Part shown: positions 9,358 through 18,939 of the stretch, one piece after another | How positions within the stretch are numbered: position 1 is the first letter of the stretch | Layout: the number at the start of each line of letters is the position of its first letter | Assembly: GCA_021732625.1 (NCBI GenBank) | Contig: JAKFUP010000032.1 | Span: 1 to 53,099, forward strand | Length of the DNA stretch: 53,099 bases | Reading direction: 5' to 3' | From: Hyphomicrobiales bacterium | GTDB taxonomy: Bacteria; Pseudomonadota; Alphaproteobacteria; Rhizobiales; Xanthobacteraceae | Program-made: the position numbers and the translations under genes | Notes under the pieces: generated by a model | Told to the model about the DNA's origin: nothing | The model's database searches: none | What the model saw: only the letters and a program-made list of their open reading frames with translations

Positions 9358-11081
9358 TAGAGATCTGCATAAGCTATTTTCTCAGCTGCGCCGCCCGGAT
9401 GGGTCACGGCGCCATACAAGGCAGGTCCGACCTGCTGGGCATACTTCCAGATCGCACCCGAGCCATAATTGTGCTCGCGCGGTTTCCAGCTCTTTTTACG
9501 TTCGGCCAATTCGGCATCCGACAGGCGCACGTTGATGGTGCCGATGTCGGCGTCGAGTTCGATGATGTCGCCATCGCGGATCAGGCCGATCGGGCCACCG
9601 ACCGCAGCCTCGGGGCCGACATGGCCGATGCAGAACCCGCGCGTGGCCCCGGAGAAACGTCCGTCGGTGACAAGCGCGACCTTGCCGCCCATGCCTTGGC
9701 CAGTCAGCGCCGCCGTGGTCTGCAGCATTTCCCGCATGCCGGGACCGCCCTTGGGGCCCTCATAGCGAATGACGAGAACATCGCCTTCCTTGTAAGTCTT
9801 GTTCTTCACGGCCGCGAACGCGTCTTCTTCGCTATCGAAGCAGCGCGCAGGTCCGGTGAATTTCAAATTCGACATACCGGCGACTTTCACGATCGCACCG
9901 TCAGGTGCGAGATTTCCCTTGAGACCGACGACGCCGCCCGTGACGGTGATCGGCTTGTCTGCAGGACGAACCACATCCTGGTTAGGATTCCATTTCACCG
10001 ACTTGAGATTCTCGGCAATCGTTCGTCCCGTGACCGTGATGCAGTCGCCATGGAGATAGCCGTTGTCGAGCAAGGTCTTCATCAGAATTGGAATACCGCC
10101 AACCTCGAACATGTCTTTGGCGACATAACGGCCACCCGGCTTCAAATCCGCGACATACGGTGTCTTTTTGAAGATTTCGGCCACGTCGAACAGGTTGAAT
10201 TCGATGCCGCATTCGTGAGCAATTGCAGGCAGATGCAGCGCCGCATTGGTCGAACCACCGGAGGCGGCAACAACGGCTGCGGCGTTCTCCAATGACTTGC
10301 GGGTGACGATGTCACGCGGGCGGATGTTGAGCGAAATCAGCTCCATCACCTTCTCGCCAGCGGTCGTGCAGAACGCATCGCGAATTTCGTAAGGCGCCGG
10401 TGCGCCTGCCGAGTACGGCAGCGCGAGACCAATGGCCTCGGAAACGGTGGCCATGGTGTTGGCGGTGAACTGGGCGCCGCAAGCGCCAGCAGACGGACAG
10501 GCGACGCGCTCGATTTCATCGAGGTCTTCGTCGGACATTTCGCCGATCGAATGCTTTCCGACAGCCTCGAACATGTCCTGCACCGTGACCTGCTGGCCGC
10601 GGAAATTGCCCGGCAGAATCGAGCCGCCGTAGATAAAGACCGACGGCACATTGAGGCGAACCATCGCCATCATCATGCCCGGCAAGGATTTGTCGCAACC
10701 GGCAAGACCGACCAGCGCATCGTAGGCATGGCCACGCATGGTCAGTTCAACGGTATCGGCAATGGCTTCGCGGGACGGCAGCGACGAGCGCATGCCCTCA
10801 TGACCCATCGCGATACCATCGGTCACGGTGATGGTGCAGAACTCGCGCGGGGTGCCGCCGGCCGATGCAACGCCCTTTTTGACGGCCTGGGCCTGCCGCA
10901 TCAGCGCGATATTGCAAGGAGCCGCCTCGTTCCAGCAGGAGGCCACGCCGACGAACGGCTGGTGGATCTGCTGAGTGGTGAGACCCATGGCATAGAGATA
11001 CGAGCGATGCGGTGCCCGTTCCGGGCCTTCCGTCACATGGCGGCTCGGCAGTCTCGATTTGATGTTGGTCTTGGCGTCCAT
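9357..11081 (-). CDS. ilvD: Dihydroxy-acid dehydratase
   Basis: Fe-S enzyme that dehydrates 2,3-dihydroxy-isovalerate and -methylvalerate to the keto acids in valine and isoleucine synthesis. 574 residues, the normal length. Cluster and active-site cysteines are visible in [24 protein letters not shown] and [16 protein letters not shown]; the C-terminal [21 protein letters not shown] block is also canonical. The open frame continues 93 codons upstream, but that extension lacks family features. The chosen ATG begins [19 protein letters not shown], the usual N-terminus of close relatives. It appears to be transcribed alone, with 229 bases to the next gene upstream. Confidence 0.96.
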   Translation of the reverse strand: MDAKTNIKSRLPSRHVTEGPERAPHRSYLYAMGLTTQQIHQPFVGVASCWNEAAPCNIALMRQAQAVKKGVASAGGTPREFCTITVTDGIAMGHEGMRSSLPSREAIADTVELTMRGHAYDALVGLAGCDKSLPGMMMAMVRLNVPSVFIYGGSILPGNFRGQQVTVQDMFEAVGKHSIGEMSDEDLDEIERVACPSAGACGAQFTANTMATVSEAIGLALPYSAGAPAPYEIRDAFCTTAGEKVMELISLNIRPRDIVTRKSLENAAAVVAASGGSTNAALHLPAIAHECGIEFNLFDVAEIFKKTPYVADLKPGGRYVAKDMFEVGGIPILMKTLLDNGYLHGDCITVTGRTIAENLKSVKWNPNQDVVRPADKPITVTGGVVGLKGNLAPDGAIVKVAGMSNLKFTGPARCFDSEEDAFAAVKNKTYKEGDVLVIRYEGPKGGPGMREMLQTTAALTGQGMGGKVALVTDGRFSGATRGFCIGHVGPEAAVGGPIGLIRDGDIIELDADIGTINVRLSDAELAERKKSWKPREHNYGSGAIWKYAQQVGPALYGAVTHPGGAAEKIAYADL

Positions 11082-11310
11082 CTGATCCGTACCCCACAGC
11101 CACTGAAAACGCGGAAAATCGAGATAATTTTCCAAAACCTTCAACGCGGCCGGGCGATTAGCCTGTGAAGATATGATTTCACGAAGCCGTGTGGCTAAAT
11201 CGCGGCGCAAGCAAGCAGCCGATGCGGCGACGGTTAAATGTTCAGGGACTGTGACAAGTACGCAACATTCGTTGCGCGTTTGCCACCCGCTCTCGGTACC
11301 TAACGGCCAA

Positions 11311-11586
11311 TCAGCGAGCGCGCACCATCCGCCAGGCGAACAAGATGATGATTGCGCCAATGCTGGCGGATATCAGCGTCTGCCAAAAGCCGAAGATCGT
11401 GATCTGACCGATCTCGGCGAGCTTGGCGCCGACGAATGCGCCTGCAATGCCGACAAGAATGTTCGTGAAGAGCCCGTGGTCTGACGACGTCACCCGCTCC
11501 GCGATCCAGCCGGCGATGGCCCCGATCACCAGCATCGAAAGGAAGCCGACGCCCGGCTGGCTGAAAAACGCCTGTGCTTCGTTCAT
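11311..11586 (-). CDS. GlsB/YeaQ/YmgE-family small membrane protein
   Basis: A 91-residue protein with three hydrophobic segments (about 13-31, 40-61 and 66-85) and the glycine-rich family pattern [19 protein letters not shown], then [16 protein letters not shown]. These transglycosylase-associated proteins are small inner-membrane proteins often linked to general stress in other bacteria; the biochemical role is unknown. It is monocistronic by position, with 115 bases to lpd upstream and a 229-base gap to ilvD downstream. The gap before ilvD has no RNA gene or repeat that I can recognise. Confidence 0.88.
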   Translation of the reverse strand: MNEAQAFFSQPGVGFLSMLVIGAIAGWIAERVTSSDHGLFTNILVGIAGAFVGAKLAEIGQITIFGFWQTLISASIGAIIILFAWRMVRAR

Positions 11587-11701
11587 GCCCCACCCGATCT
11601 GTCGTCGACGCCGACAGCGTACCGGGACAGGATACCAAATTACCTGCGCGAGTCATGCTGGAAACCCAGTCGCCTCGGTTCTCCAGACCGGCAGACGCGC
11701 C

Positions 11702-13123
11702 TTACATGTTGAGGACCCGTCCATAAGCGTCGAGCACCGCTTCCTTCATCGTTTCCGAGATGGTCGGGTGCGGGAAGATCGTGTGCATCAGCTCTTCTTC
11801 GGTGGTCTCAAGGTTCATGGCGACGACAAAGCCCTGAATCAGCTCGGTGACTTCGGCACCGACGAGATGCGCGCCGAGAAGCTGGCCGGTTTTCTTGTCG
11901 AAGATCACCTTCACCATTCCCTGATCCTCGCCGAGCGCGATCGCCTTGCCGTTGCCGACAAACGGGAAGCGGCCGACGCGAATGTCCCGCCCCGCCTCCT
12001 TCGCTTTCGCCTCCGTCATGCCCACTGACGCAATTTGCGGATGGCAATAGGTGCAGCCGGGGATCAGGCTCTTGTCCATCGCGTGCGGGTGAAGTCCCTT
12101 GATCGCCTCGATGCAGATCACACCTTCATGCTCGGCCTTGTGCGCCAGCATGGGCGGACCGGCGACGTCGCCAATGGCGTAGATGCCCGGCACGTTGGTT
12201 TTGCCGTAACCATCGATGACGATGCAGCCACGGTCGGTTTTCACACCGAGCTTTTCAAGGCCGAAGCCCTCGATGTTGCCGACGACGCCGACCGCCGAGA
12301 TCACGCGATCGAATTCCACGGTTTGCGGCTTGCCTTTGCCGTCGTCGATGGTGGCGACAACGCTGTCAGCTTTCTTGTCGAGCTTGGTGACCTTGGTGTT
12401 GCTCAGAATCTTGATGCCCTGCTTCTCGAATACCTTGCGCGCGAAAGCTGCAATCTCGGCATCCTCGACCGGGAGGATTTGCGGCAGCACCTCGACTACG
12501 GTCACGTCGGTGCCCATGGTTTTGTAGAACGACGCGAACTCGATCCCGATCGCGCCCGAGCCGACGACCAGCAGCGACTTCGGCATTTTTTCCGGCACCA
12601 TCGCCTCGAAGTATGTCCAGACCAGTTTCTTGTCAGGCTCCAACCCGGGCAGCGCGCGCGGCCGTGCGCCGGTGGCAATGATGATGTGTTTAGTCTGATA
12701 AGCGCCCGGCCCGAGCGAGCCCTTCGGCGCTTCGACCGGGGATGCCTTGACGCTGATCTTGCCCGGCGCATCGATCGTCGCCTCGCCCCAGATCACCGAG
12801 ACCTTGTTCTTCTTCATCAGGAAGCCGACGCCGTTGTTCATCCGGCCCGCAACACCGCGCGAGCGCTTCACAACGGCTGCCGGATCGAACTTGATGTTGT
12901 CGGCGGAGAGCCCGTAGTCCTTGGCATGCTGCATGTAATGATAGATTTCCGCCGAGCGCAGCAGCGCCTTGGTCGGGATGCAGCCCCAGTTCGAACAGAT
13001 GCCGCCGAGGAACGAGCGCTCCACGAGAGCGGTCTTGAAACCGAGCTGAGCCGCGCGAATGGCGGTGACGTAGCCGCCCGGTCCGGAGCCGATGATGATG
13101 ATGTCGAAAGACGTGTCAGCCAT
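11702..13123 (-). CDS. lpdA: Dihydrolipoyl dehydrogenase (E3)
   Basis: FAD flavoprotein, 473 residues, that reoxidises the dihydrolipoyl groups of the pyruvate dehydrogenase complex with NAD. FAD-binding IIIGSGPGGYVTAIRAAQLG is at 9-28. The redox disulfide is in GGICSNWGCIPTKALL (Cys43, Cys48), and the C-terminal His-Glu pair of the dimer partner site is in IFPHPTISE. The second Rossmann motif SLLVVGSGAIGIEFASFY is also present. I chose the ATG that starts MADTSFDIIII; the upstream in-frame extension overlaps the previous gene. It overlaps the end of the four-helix membrane protein gene by 8 bases, indicating translational coupling and membership of the pdh operon. Confidence 0.96.
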   Translation of the reverse strand: MADTSFDIIIIGSGPGGYVTAIRAAQLGFKTALVERSFLGGICSNWGCIPTKALLRSAEIYHYMQHAKDYGLSADNIKFDPAAVVKRSRGVAGRMNNGVGFLMKKNKVSVIWGEATIDAPGKISVKASPVEAPKGSLGPGAYQTKHIIIATGARPRALPGLEPDKKLVWTYFEAMVPEKMPKSLLVVGSGAIGIEFASFYKTMGTDVTVVEVLPQILPVEDAEIAAFARKVFEKQGIKILSNTKVTKLDKKADSVVATIDDGKGKPQTVEFDRVISAVGVVGNIEGFGLEKLGVKTDRGCIVIDGYGKTNVPGIYAIGDVAGPPMLAHKAEHEGVICIEAIKGLHPHAMDKSLIPGCTYCHPQIASVGMTEAKAKEAGRDIRVGRFPFVGNGKAIALGEDQGMVKVIFDKKTGQLLGAHLVGAEVTELIQGFVVAMNLETTEEELMHTIFPHPTISETMKEAVLDAYGRVLNM

Positions 13124-13592
13124 GTGCTTTCTTTTCGGTTTCGGTTCGGCCCGCAAAATGCTGAAGCACGATCCAGGGAACAACAAGCGTCAGAACGATC
13201 GGGATGGCAATTTGCAGCAGCTCCTGCACGTCGCGTTCGCGGATTTCATTGTATTCCCGGACCGAGATTTCAAAGTACTTGGTGATGGCGAAAAGCAGCA
13301 GAAACGGCACCAATGGTATCAGCGCGGCCCAGGTAATTGCGGAAGTGCTGTTTTTCCAGAGCGCCGCAGCGGCAAATGCCAACAGTGCCGCGCCGCTGAA
13401 CACGGGGATGTAAATGAAGCCGACGATTTCCGTCATCGAACAGGACAGTCTCTCGCCCTCGCATGGCCTCACCAATCCGGCCACGAAACCAAACGCGAAA
13501 GCGGCGGCAAGGCCAAGGGCACACGCCAGCACGACCATGAGCAACCGGCGCTTCCAGTCCGACGCGACCATGGCCGATCCAATCGCGATCAT
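13116..13592 (-). CDS. Four-helix membrane protein of unknown function in the pdh operon
   Basis: Not recognised. About 158 residues with four predicted membrane helices (about 17-40, 53-79, 86-106 and 125-147) and short charged loops. The first external loop has two cysteines in PCEGERLSC that could form a disulfide. Its start ATG overlaps the stop TGA of the SGNH hydrolase gene as ATGA, and its end overlaps lpd by 8 bases, so it is tightly built into the operon. Other starts are possible: one 30 bases upstream lacks a ribosome-binding site, and one 21 bases downstream is preceded by GGA. Function may relate to the secreted hydrolase before it rather than to E3, but that is inference. Confidence 0.8.
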   Translation of the reverse strand: MIAIGSAMVASDWKRRLLMVVLACALGLAAAFAFGFVAGLVRPCEGERLSCSMTEIVGFIYIPVFSGAALLAFAAAALWKNSTSAITWAALIPLVPFLLLFAITKYFEISVREYNEIRERDVQELLQIAIPIVLTLVVPWIVLQHFAGRTETEKKAHG

Positions 13593-14407
13593 TCCTTGTA
13601 ATAGAGCTGCGCGGTTTCCCATGCGACGGTCTGCAGGAATATTGCAGTCGCCTCGTCAAGTCCGGCCCGATAGGCGTTGCCGACCGGAGAGCGATTGTAA
13701 AGCGACGAGAACACCGTGCTCGCAGCGAGATACGAGCCTGCAAGCGACGGATGGCGCTTGTCGGCGATGTAGAGATTGAGATCGGGGCGTTGTTTGATCG
13801 CCCTCTCGAATGCGAGGCCAACCGGAATCACAAGCGCGTCGTTGGCATTGGCAACTTTGGTGTAAGCTTCGGACAATTGCGCCGTCATCTCCGGCTTGTC
13901 GGCATAAGCCCACGACATGAACAGCACGGGTGTCGCGCCATTCTTGCGGATCGAAGCAGCCTGCTTCGCCACCTGCTCGGCGAAGATCGATCCCATCTGC
14001 GGATGGATCGGGCACTGGCTGCAATCCATCGTGATGACGACATCGAACTTCTTGTCGCGCTTGGTGGGCACCACGTTGTTGTTGGCATCGAAGGTGTAAG
14101 ACGCCATGCCGTCGTTGAAGTAAGCGTCAATGTTGTGCCAGTTCATGCCCGAACCGCTGATAGTTGCGGACGTCGCAAGATGGCTTGCGGCATTCTGCGG
14201 ATCGGCGCCGCGGATCATTGCCAGCACGTGGCTGTGCAGACTGTTATTGTAGTAGAAAAAGCTGTTGCCGACGTAGAGCACGGTCTTCGGCATCTCGGCC
14301 AACGTCGCGATCTTTGGCTTTTGCTGCGCGACAGCCGCCCCTGCGAGCGAAGACAGCACAATAACTGCGGCCAAAGCCGCGATCGTTGCGCGGGTTTTCT
14401 TGAGCAT
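13589..14407 (-). CDS. Secreted SGNH/GDSL-family hydrolase
   Basis: 272 residues with a clear signal peptide (Lys-Lys, hydrophobic 8-24, likely cut after AVA at 25-27). The mature part opens with KTVLYVGNSFFYYNNS, where Gly47-Asn48-Ser49 matches block I of SGNH hydrolases. Near the C-terminus, YIADKRHPSLAGSYLAA supplies the Asp216-x-x-His219 of block V. A Ser-Asp-His triad is therefore present, so a periplasmic or secreted esterase/lipase-type enzyme is likely; the substrate is unknown. A very strong GGGGAGG site precedes the ATG; the longer open frame upstream runs into pdhC and lacks a signal peptide. It lies 53 bases after pdhC and overlaps the next gene by 4 bases. A secreted hydrolase inside a pdh operon is unexpected. 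Confidence 0.82.
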   Translation of the reverse strand: MLKKTRATIAALAAVIVLSSLAGAAVAQQKPKIATLAEMPKTVLYVGNSFFYYNNSLHSHVLAMIRGADPQNAASHLATSATISGSGMNWHNIDAYFNDGMASYTFDANNNVVPTKRDKKFDVVITMDCSQCPIHPQMGSIFAEQVAKQAASIRKNGATPVLFMSWAYADKPEMTAQLSEAYTKVANANDALVIPVGLAFERAIKQRPDLNLYIADKRHPSLAGSYLAASTVFSSLYNRSPVGNAYRAGLDEATAIFLQTVAWETAQLYYKE

Positions 14408-14460
14408 CACCACCTCCCCTGAAAATGTGAAAATGCGTCGTCGTCCAACGGAGGCGGTGC

Positions 14461-15801
14461 TTACACCACCATCATCACCGGATTTTCGATCAGCAGCTTG
14501 AAGGCCGCGAGAAGCTGCGCGCCAAGAGCGCCATCCATCGCGCGGTGATCGCAGGTCAGCGTCACGGTCATGACGTTTGCGATCTCGAGCTTGCCGTTTC
14601 GAACCACGGCCCGCTCCTCGCTCATGCCGACGGCAAGGATGCTCGACTGCGGCGGATTGATCACGGCAGTGAACTGCTTCATGCCGTACATGCCGAGGTT
14701 GGACACCGCGGTGCTGCCACCCTGGTATTCGTCGGGCTTCAGTTTGCGCGCACGGGCACGCACCGCGAGGTCTTTCATGTCGGCAGAAATCTGCGCCACC
14801 GATTTCTGATGGGCGTTGCGAATGATCGGCGTGATCAGGCCGGTCGGGATCGAAACCGCCACCGACACATCGGACACTTTGTGATGCAGCATCGCCTCTT
14901 CGGTCCACGATACGTTGGCATCAGGTACGCGCTGCAACGCCAGCGCCAGCGCCTTGATGACGAAATCGTTGACCGAGAGCTTGTAGACCGGCTTGCCGTC
15001 CTTGTCCTTTGGCGCCAGCGCGTTTATTTCCTCACGCGCCGAGACCAGCTTGCCGATGTCGCAGTCGGCTGTGAGGTAGTATTGCGGAATGTCGCGATCG
15101 GACGCCGACAGCCGCTGCGCGATGACCTTGCGGATTGATTCGTGGGGAACGGCCTCGTAGGTCTCGTCCTTGAACAGCGCGCGGATCTGCTTGTCCGACG
15201 GGCCCGGCGCAGGCGCTGAAGCCGTTGCGCCGCCAGCGGCAGGCGCTTTCAGTCCCTTGCCGGATTTCGCCTGCTCAACGTCACGTGCAACGATGCGGCC
15301 GTGCGGACCCGAGCCGTTGACGCGGCCGATCTCGATGCCTGCTTCCTTCGCCATCCGACGCGCCAGCGGCGACGAAAAGACACGATCCGACGCCGATCCA
15401 TTGGCTTTGGCTTGCGGCGCAGGTGCGCTGGCTGCGGGTGCGGGAGCAGCAGCGGGCGCTTTCGCTGGTGTTGCCGCAGGGGCAGCGGCGGCTGGAGGCT
15501 TCGCTTCGGCCTTCGGAGCTTGAGGCGCTGCACCACCAGCCGCGGCCTTCACGTCCTCGCCATCGCTCGCCAGCACCGCGATGATGTCGTTGACCGGTAC
15601 GTCCGCTGTGCCTTCCGGCACCAGAATTTTCGCGATCACGCCCTCATCGACGGCTTCGACTTCCATCGTTGCCTTGTCGGTCTCGATCTCGGCGATCACG
15701 TCGCCGGACTTGACCTTGTCGCCCTCTTTCTTGAGCCACTTGGCAAGATTGCCCTTTTCCATCGTCGGCGACAGCGCGGGCATCAGAATGTTGATCGGCA
15801 T
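14461..15801 (-). CDS. pdhC: Pyruvate dehydrogenase complex E2, dihydrolipoamide acetyltransferase
   Basis: Core acetyltransferase of the pyruvate dehydrogenase complex, 446 residues, transferring acetyl from lipoyl-lysine to CoA. Domains in order: one lipoyl domain (1-77, lipoylated Lys43 in [11 protein letters not shown]); an Ala/Pro-rich mobile linker (about 88-135); the E1/E3-binding domain (about 138-176, [31 protein letters not shown]); a second Ala/Pro linker; and the catalytic domain ending in [15 protein letters not shown], with His419 and Asp423. AGGGACC precedes the ATG. Only one lipoyl domain is present here; a second comes on E1 beta. It lies downstream of pdhB with a palindromic repeat between them. 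Confidence 0.96.
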   Translation of the reverse strand: MPINILMPALSPTMEKGNLAKWLKKEGDKVKSGDVIAEIETDKATMEVEAVDEGVIAKILVPEGTADVPVNDIIAVLASDGEDVKAAAGGAAPQAPKAEAKPPAAAAPAATPAKAPAAAPAPAASAPAPQAKANGSASDRVFSSPLARRMAKEAGIEIGRVNGSGPHGRIVARDVEQAKSGKGLKAPAAGGATASAPAPGPSDKQIRALFKDETYEAVPHESIRKVIAQRLSASDRDIPQYYLTADCDIGKLVSAREEINALAPKDKDGKPVYKLSVNDFVIKALALALQRVPDANVSWTEEAMLHHKVSDVSVAVSIPTGLITPIIRNAHQKSVAQISADMKDLAVRARARKLKPDEYQGGSTAVSNLGMYGMKQFTAVINPPQSSILAVGMSEERAVVRNGKLEIANVMTVTLTCDHRAMDGALGAQLLAAFKLLIENPVMMVV

Positions 15802-15815
15802 ATTGCGGTCCCTGC

Positions 15816-15864
15816 GAGCATGATCCCGAAAAGTGGATACCGGTTTTCGGACTAGATCATGCTC
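15816..15864. repeat. Short palindromic intergenic element between pdhB and pdhC
   Basis: Inverted repeat with 10-bp arms GAGCATGATC (15816-15825) and GATCATGCTC (15855-15864) and an inner pair CCGAAAA / TTTTCGG. It fits the kind of short dispersed palindrome I remember from Bradyrhizobium-type genomes (GCATGATCCCGAAAAGTGG...). Being inside an operon, it would form a hairpin in the pdh messenger between the E1 beta and E2 cistrons. Confidence 0.8.
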
Positions 15865-15873
15865 CGAATGAGT

Positions 15874-17280
15874 TCAGCGATAGCAAACGGCTTTGGCCGC
15901 CGCGACGACTTCGGCCACGTTCGGCAGCGCGAGCTTTTCGAGATTGGCTGCATACGGCATCGGCACATCCTTGCCCGACACGCGGGCAACCGGAGCGTCG
16001 AGATAATCGAACGCATGTTCCATGATCCGCGCTACGATCTCGGCGCCGACGCCGGATTGCTGCCATCCCTCCTCGATCGTCACCGCGCGTCCGGTCTTCT
16101 TCACCGACGCAATGATGGTTTCAGTATCCATCGGGCGAATCGTGCGCAGATCGATGACTTCGGCTTCGATGCCCTCTTTGGCGAGTTCGTCGGCAGCCTT
16201 CAGCGCGTAGGTCATGCCGAACGACCACGACACCAGCGTCACGTCCTTGCCGGTGCGCACGATCTTGGCCTTGCCAATCGGCACGATGTAATCGTCGAGC
16301 TTCGGCACCGGGCCGCTCTGGCCATAGAGAATTTCGTTCTCGAGGAAGATCACCGGATTGGGATCGCGGATCGCAGCCTTGAGCAAACCCTTGGCGTCGG
16401 CCGCCGAGTACGGCGACACCACCTTGAGACCGGGGATCTGCGAGTACCAGGCCGAGTAATCTTGGCTGTGCTGGGCGGCAACGCGCGCGGCGGCACCGTT
16501 CGGGCCGCGGAACACGATCGAGCAACCCATCTGGCCGCCGGACATGTAGAGCGTCTTCGCCGCCGAATTGATGATGTGATCGATCGCCTGCATGGCGAAA
16601 TTGAAGGTCATGAACTCGACGATCGGCTTCAGCCCGGTGAACGCAGCACCAACGCCTACACCAGCGAATCCGTGCTCTGTGATCGGCGTATCGATCACCC
16701 GTCGCGCGCCGAACTCCTGCAACAGACCCTGCGTGATCTTGTAGGCGCCTTGATACTCGGCGACCTCCTCGCCCATCACGAACACGTCTTCGTCGCGGCG
16801 CATTTCCTCGGCCATCGCATCGCGCAGCGCTTCGCGCATGGTCATGGTGACCATCTCTGTACCTTCCGGCACGTCGGGCTCAGCTTCAACGGGAGCAGCG
16901 CGGCTCTCATGCACCGCAGGCGCGTTGATCATCGGCTTGCCTTCGCCGACCGGCGAGCGGGATTCGGCAACTTCCTGCGCAACGCTCGGAGACGGCGGTG
17001 CCTTTGCCGCTGCCTTGTTCAAGTCCGACGCGTTCTCGCCGTCACCGAGGATCATCGCAATCGGTGTGTTGACCGCGACATCGGCGGTGCCTTCCGGCAC
17101 CAAAATCTTGCCGAGCGTCCCTTCGTCGGTCGCCTCCACTTCCATGGTGGCCTTGTCGGTCTCGATCTCAGCGATGACATCGCCGGACTTGATCGCTTCG
17201 CCTTCCTTCTTCAGCCATTTGGAGAGGTTGCCCTTCTCCATGGTCGGCGAAAGCGCGGGCATCAAAACTTGAATGGGCAT
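15874..17280 (-). CDS. pdhB: Pyruvate dehydrogenase E1 component, beta subunit, with N-terminal lipoyl domain
   Basis: 468 residues: an N-terminal lipoyl domain (1-77, Lys43 in [11 protein letters not shown]), an Ala/Pro-rich linker (about 85-140), then the transketolase-like E1 beta module beginning [16 protein letters not shown]. With E1 alpha it decarboxylates pyruvate using thiamine diphosphate. E1 beta pieces visible include [33 protein letters not shown] and the C-terminal [17 protein letters not shown] region. The lipoyl domain is nearly the same as that of E2 (62 of the first 77 residues identical by my count). Known alphaproteobacterial E1 beta subunits have this fusion. AGGAGCG precedes the ATG; 41 upstream in-frame codons overlap pdhA and are discarded. 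It lies 25 bases after pdhA. Confidence 0.96.
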   Translation of the reverse strand: MPIQVLMPALSPTMEKGNLSKWLKKEGEAIKSGDVIAEIETDKATMEVEATDEGTLGKILVPEGTADVAVNTPIAMILGDGENASDLNKAAAKAPPSPSVAQEVAESRSPVGEGKPMINAPAVHESRAAPVEAEPDVPEGTEMVTMTMREALRDAMAEEMRRDEDVFVMGEEVAEYQGAYKITQGLLQEFGARRVIDTPITEHGFAGVGVGAAFTGLKPIVEFMTFNFAMQAIDHIINSAAKTLYMSGGQMGCSIVFRGPNGAAARVAAQHSQDYSAWYSQIPGLKVVSPYSAADAKGLLKAAIRDPNPVIFLENEILYGQSGPVPKLDDYIVPIGKAKIVRTGKDVTLVSWSFGMTYALKAADELAKEGIEAEVIDLRTIRPMDTETIIASVKKTGRAVTIEEGWQQSGVGAEIVARIMEHAFDYLDAPVARVSGKDVPMPYAANLEKLALPNVAEVVAAAKAVCYR

Positions 17281-17305
17281 GATCGCTCCTGAACGCGCGC
17301 GCTGC

Positions 17306-18346
17306 TTAACGGTAGATGTTGGTATAGAGCTCCGACGGATCGGGCTCTGGATCGTTTTGAGCGAATTCCGCGGATGCGTTGACGATGTCGCGGACATCGG
17401 CATCGATCGCCTTGAGATCCTGCTCGCTGACCTTCTGTTCCAGCAGACGATGACGAACCTGCTCGATCGGGTCCTGATCGTGGCGAACTTTCTCGACTTC
17501 CTCGCGGGTGCGGTATTTGGCTGGGTCTGACATCGAGTGGCCGCGATAACGGTAGGTCTGCATCTCGAGGATGTACGGCCCGTTGCCCTCGCGGCACCAT
17601 TTTGCGGCCTTGTCGGCTGCGGCTTTCACGGCGCGCACATCCATTCCGTCGACCTGCTCGCCCGGAATGCCGAACGACACACCGCGTTTGGAAAAATCCT
17701 GCTGCGCCGATGAGCGATGCACCGCAGTGCCCATGGCGTAACGATTGTTCTCGATCACGTAGATGACCGGGAGCTTCCATAGCTCGGCCATGTTGAAGCT
17801 CTCATAGACTTGGCCTTGATTGGCCGCACCGTCGCCGAAGTAAGCCACGCTGACGTTGTCGTTGCCGCGATACTTGTTGGCAAAGGCGAGCCCCGTCCCC
17901 AGCGAGACCTGCGCGCCGACGATGCCGTGGCCACCGTAGAAATGCTTCTCAGCACTGAACATGTGCATAGAGCCGCCCTTGCCCTTGGAATACCCACCCT
18001 TGCGGCCGGTCAGTTCGGCCATGACGCCATTGGCTTCCATGCCGCAGGCCAGCATGTGGCCATGGTCGCGGTAACCGGTGATGACCTGATCGCCCTGTTT
18101 CAGGGCCATCTGCATGCCGACGACGACAGCTTCCTGACCAATGTAGAGATGGCAAAAGCCGCCAATCGCGCCCATCCCGTAAAGCTGGCCGGCTTTTTCC
18201 TCGAAGCGGCGGATCAGGAGCATTTCCCGCAGCGCTTTGAGTTCCTGTTCTTTGGTGAATTTGGGAGGCGAAGGATGCTGGCTGCCGTTTCCAGCCTCAC
18301 TGACGGCGGTCTTCTTCGCGGGGGCCGTGTTCTTCGCTGAGCTCAT
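17306..18346 (-). CDS. pdhA: Pyruvate dehydrogenase E1 component, alpha subunit
   Basis: 346 residues. Forms the thiamine-diphosphate-dependent E1 heterotetramer with PdhB, catalysing oxidative decarboxylation of pyruvate. The ThDP/Mg motif is [20 protein letters not shown], ending at the Asn-Asn of YVIENN. The regulatory/active loop region [20 protein letters not shown] is present. The N-terminus is a Ser/Ala/Lys-rich tail of about 30 residues before [20 protein letters not shown]. It is the first gene of the pdh operon; the 167 bases upstream, up to the ftsB-like gene on the same strand, should hold the promoter, which I cannot pinpoint. Confidence 0.96.
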   Translation of the reverse strand: MSSAKNTAPAKKTAVSEAGNGSQHPSPPKFTKEQELKALREMLLIRRFEEKAGQLYGMGAIGGFCHLYIGQEAVVVGMQMALKQGDQVITGYRDHGHMLACGMEANGVMAELTGRKGGYSKGKGGSMHMFSAEKHFYGGHGIVGAQVSLGTGLAFANKYRGNDNVSVAYFGDGAANQGQVYESFNMAELWKLPVIYVIENNRYAMGTAVHRSSAQQDFSKRGVSFGIPGEQVDGMDVRAVKAAADKAAKWCREGNGPYILEMQTYRYRGHSMSDPAKYRTREEVEKVRHDQDPIEQVRHRLLEQKVSEQDLKAIDADVRDIVNASAEFAQNDPEPDPSELYTNIYR

Positions 18347-18513
18347 GTCGCATCCGGGTCAGAGAGTCATTGAACTTCTCTACCGCAACTCAAATGCGCG
18401 ATAAAGCGCCGCCCTCACAACATGCCGAGAATACGTACACCGCAGTGCAGCGATGTTGGAATTTATGAAATGGCCGCGACAGTATTTTGAAATTAGCGCG
18501 AAGCGCGCGCCGA

Positions 18514-18831
18514 TCATTGAGAGTTGATCGGGCGGACCAGATCGCGCGGGTGCGCAAAGTTGAGCTGGAAGCGCGCGCGCTCGTCCAGCATATCCGGATC
18601 AATGCCACCGGAGCGCAGCAGCGACACCCGCCGCTCGCCGATCATCCGCTCCTGCTTGAGCCGGGCCAATTCGGACGTCAGCGCAATGATTTCCTGATCC
18701 AGCTCGAGCCGGGCATTCAGCCCGAAACGGCCGGTATAGGCATTGACGCCAAAATAAGCGATCAGCGCGCCCGCGATCGTGTAGAGCGCGAGACCAGTCA
18801 GAATCGATTTCAGGCGTGTGCGCGAGACCAT
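18514..18831 (-). CDS. FtsB/DivIC-family septum formation protein
   Basis: 105 residues with one N-terminal membrane helix (about 10-32, ILTGLALYTIAGALIAYFGVNAY) and a heptad-like coiled coil (about 40-66, ARLELDQEIIALTSELARLKQER). This is the layout of FtsB/DivIC divisome proteins, which bridge FtsQ and FtsL at the division site. RVSLLRSGGIDPDMLDERAR after the coil matches the conserved family tail. Alphaproteobacteria commonly have this gene between eno and pdhA; here eno lies a few genes away on the same strand. It is divergent from the phosphatase gene. Confidence 0.85.
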   Translation of the reverse strand: MVSRTRLKSILTGLALYTIAGALIAYFGVNAYTGRFGLNARLELDQEIIALTSELARLKQERMIGERRVSLLRSGGIDPDMLDERARFQLNFAHPRDLVRPINSQ

Positions 18832-18939
18832 GCTCTAACGTCGCCGGACAGTGTGAAGAGTGTGTTAACGACTTGGCGGCGTCACACTCCCCGTCATAGT
18901 CTGCGCCAAAATCGAGAAACGTCGCTCGGGGGCTCGCTG

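Noticed and set aside
11082-11360. N-terminal extension of ilvD by 93 codons
   Set aside because: The extra part has no family resemblance, and the internal ATG gives the normal 574-residue enzyme.
11587-11701. RNA gene or leader in the gap between the GlsB-type gene and lpd
   Set aside because: No cloverleaf, stable hairpin or repeat is visible.
15859-17292. A 477-codon open frame on the plus strand opposite pdhB, and a similar 416-codon one opposite lpd (12035-13285)
   Set aside because: Both lie antisense to well-supported genes. Their products are His/Arg/Asp-rich with no recognisable domain, as expected when GC-rich codons are read on the other strand.
18491-18513. GCGCG-CTT-CGCGC hairpin after the ftsB-like gene as a terminator
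   Set aside because: A short stem within a GC-repeat stretch and no T-run; not convincing.
18487-18939. Long N-terminal extension of the phosphatase frame
   Set aside because: It runs through the divergent ftsB-like gene; the internal ATG has GGGGG before it and starts a signal peptide.
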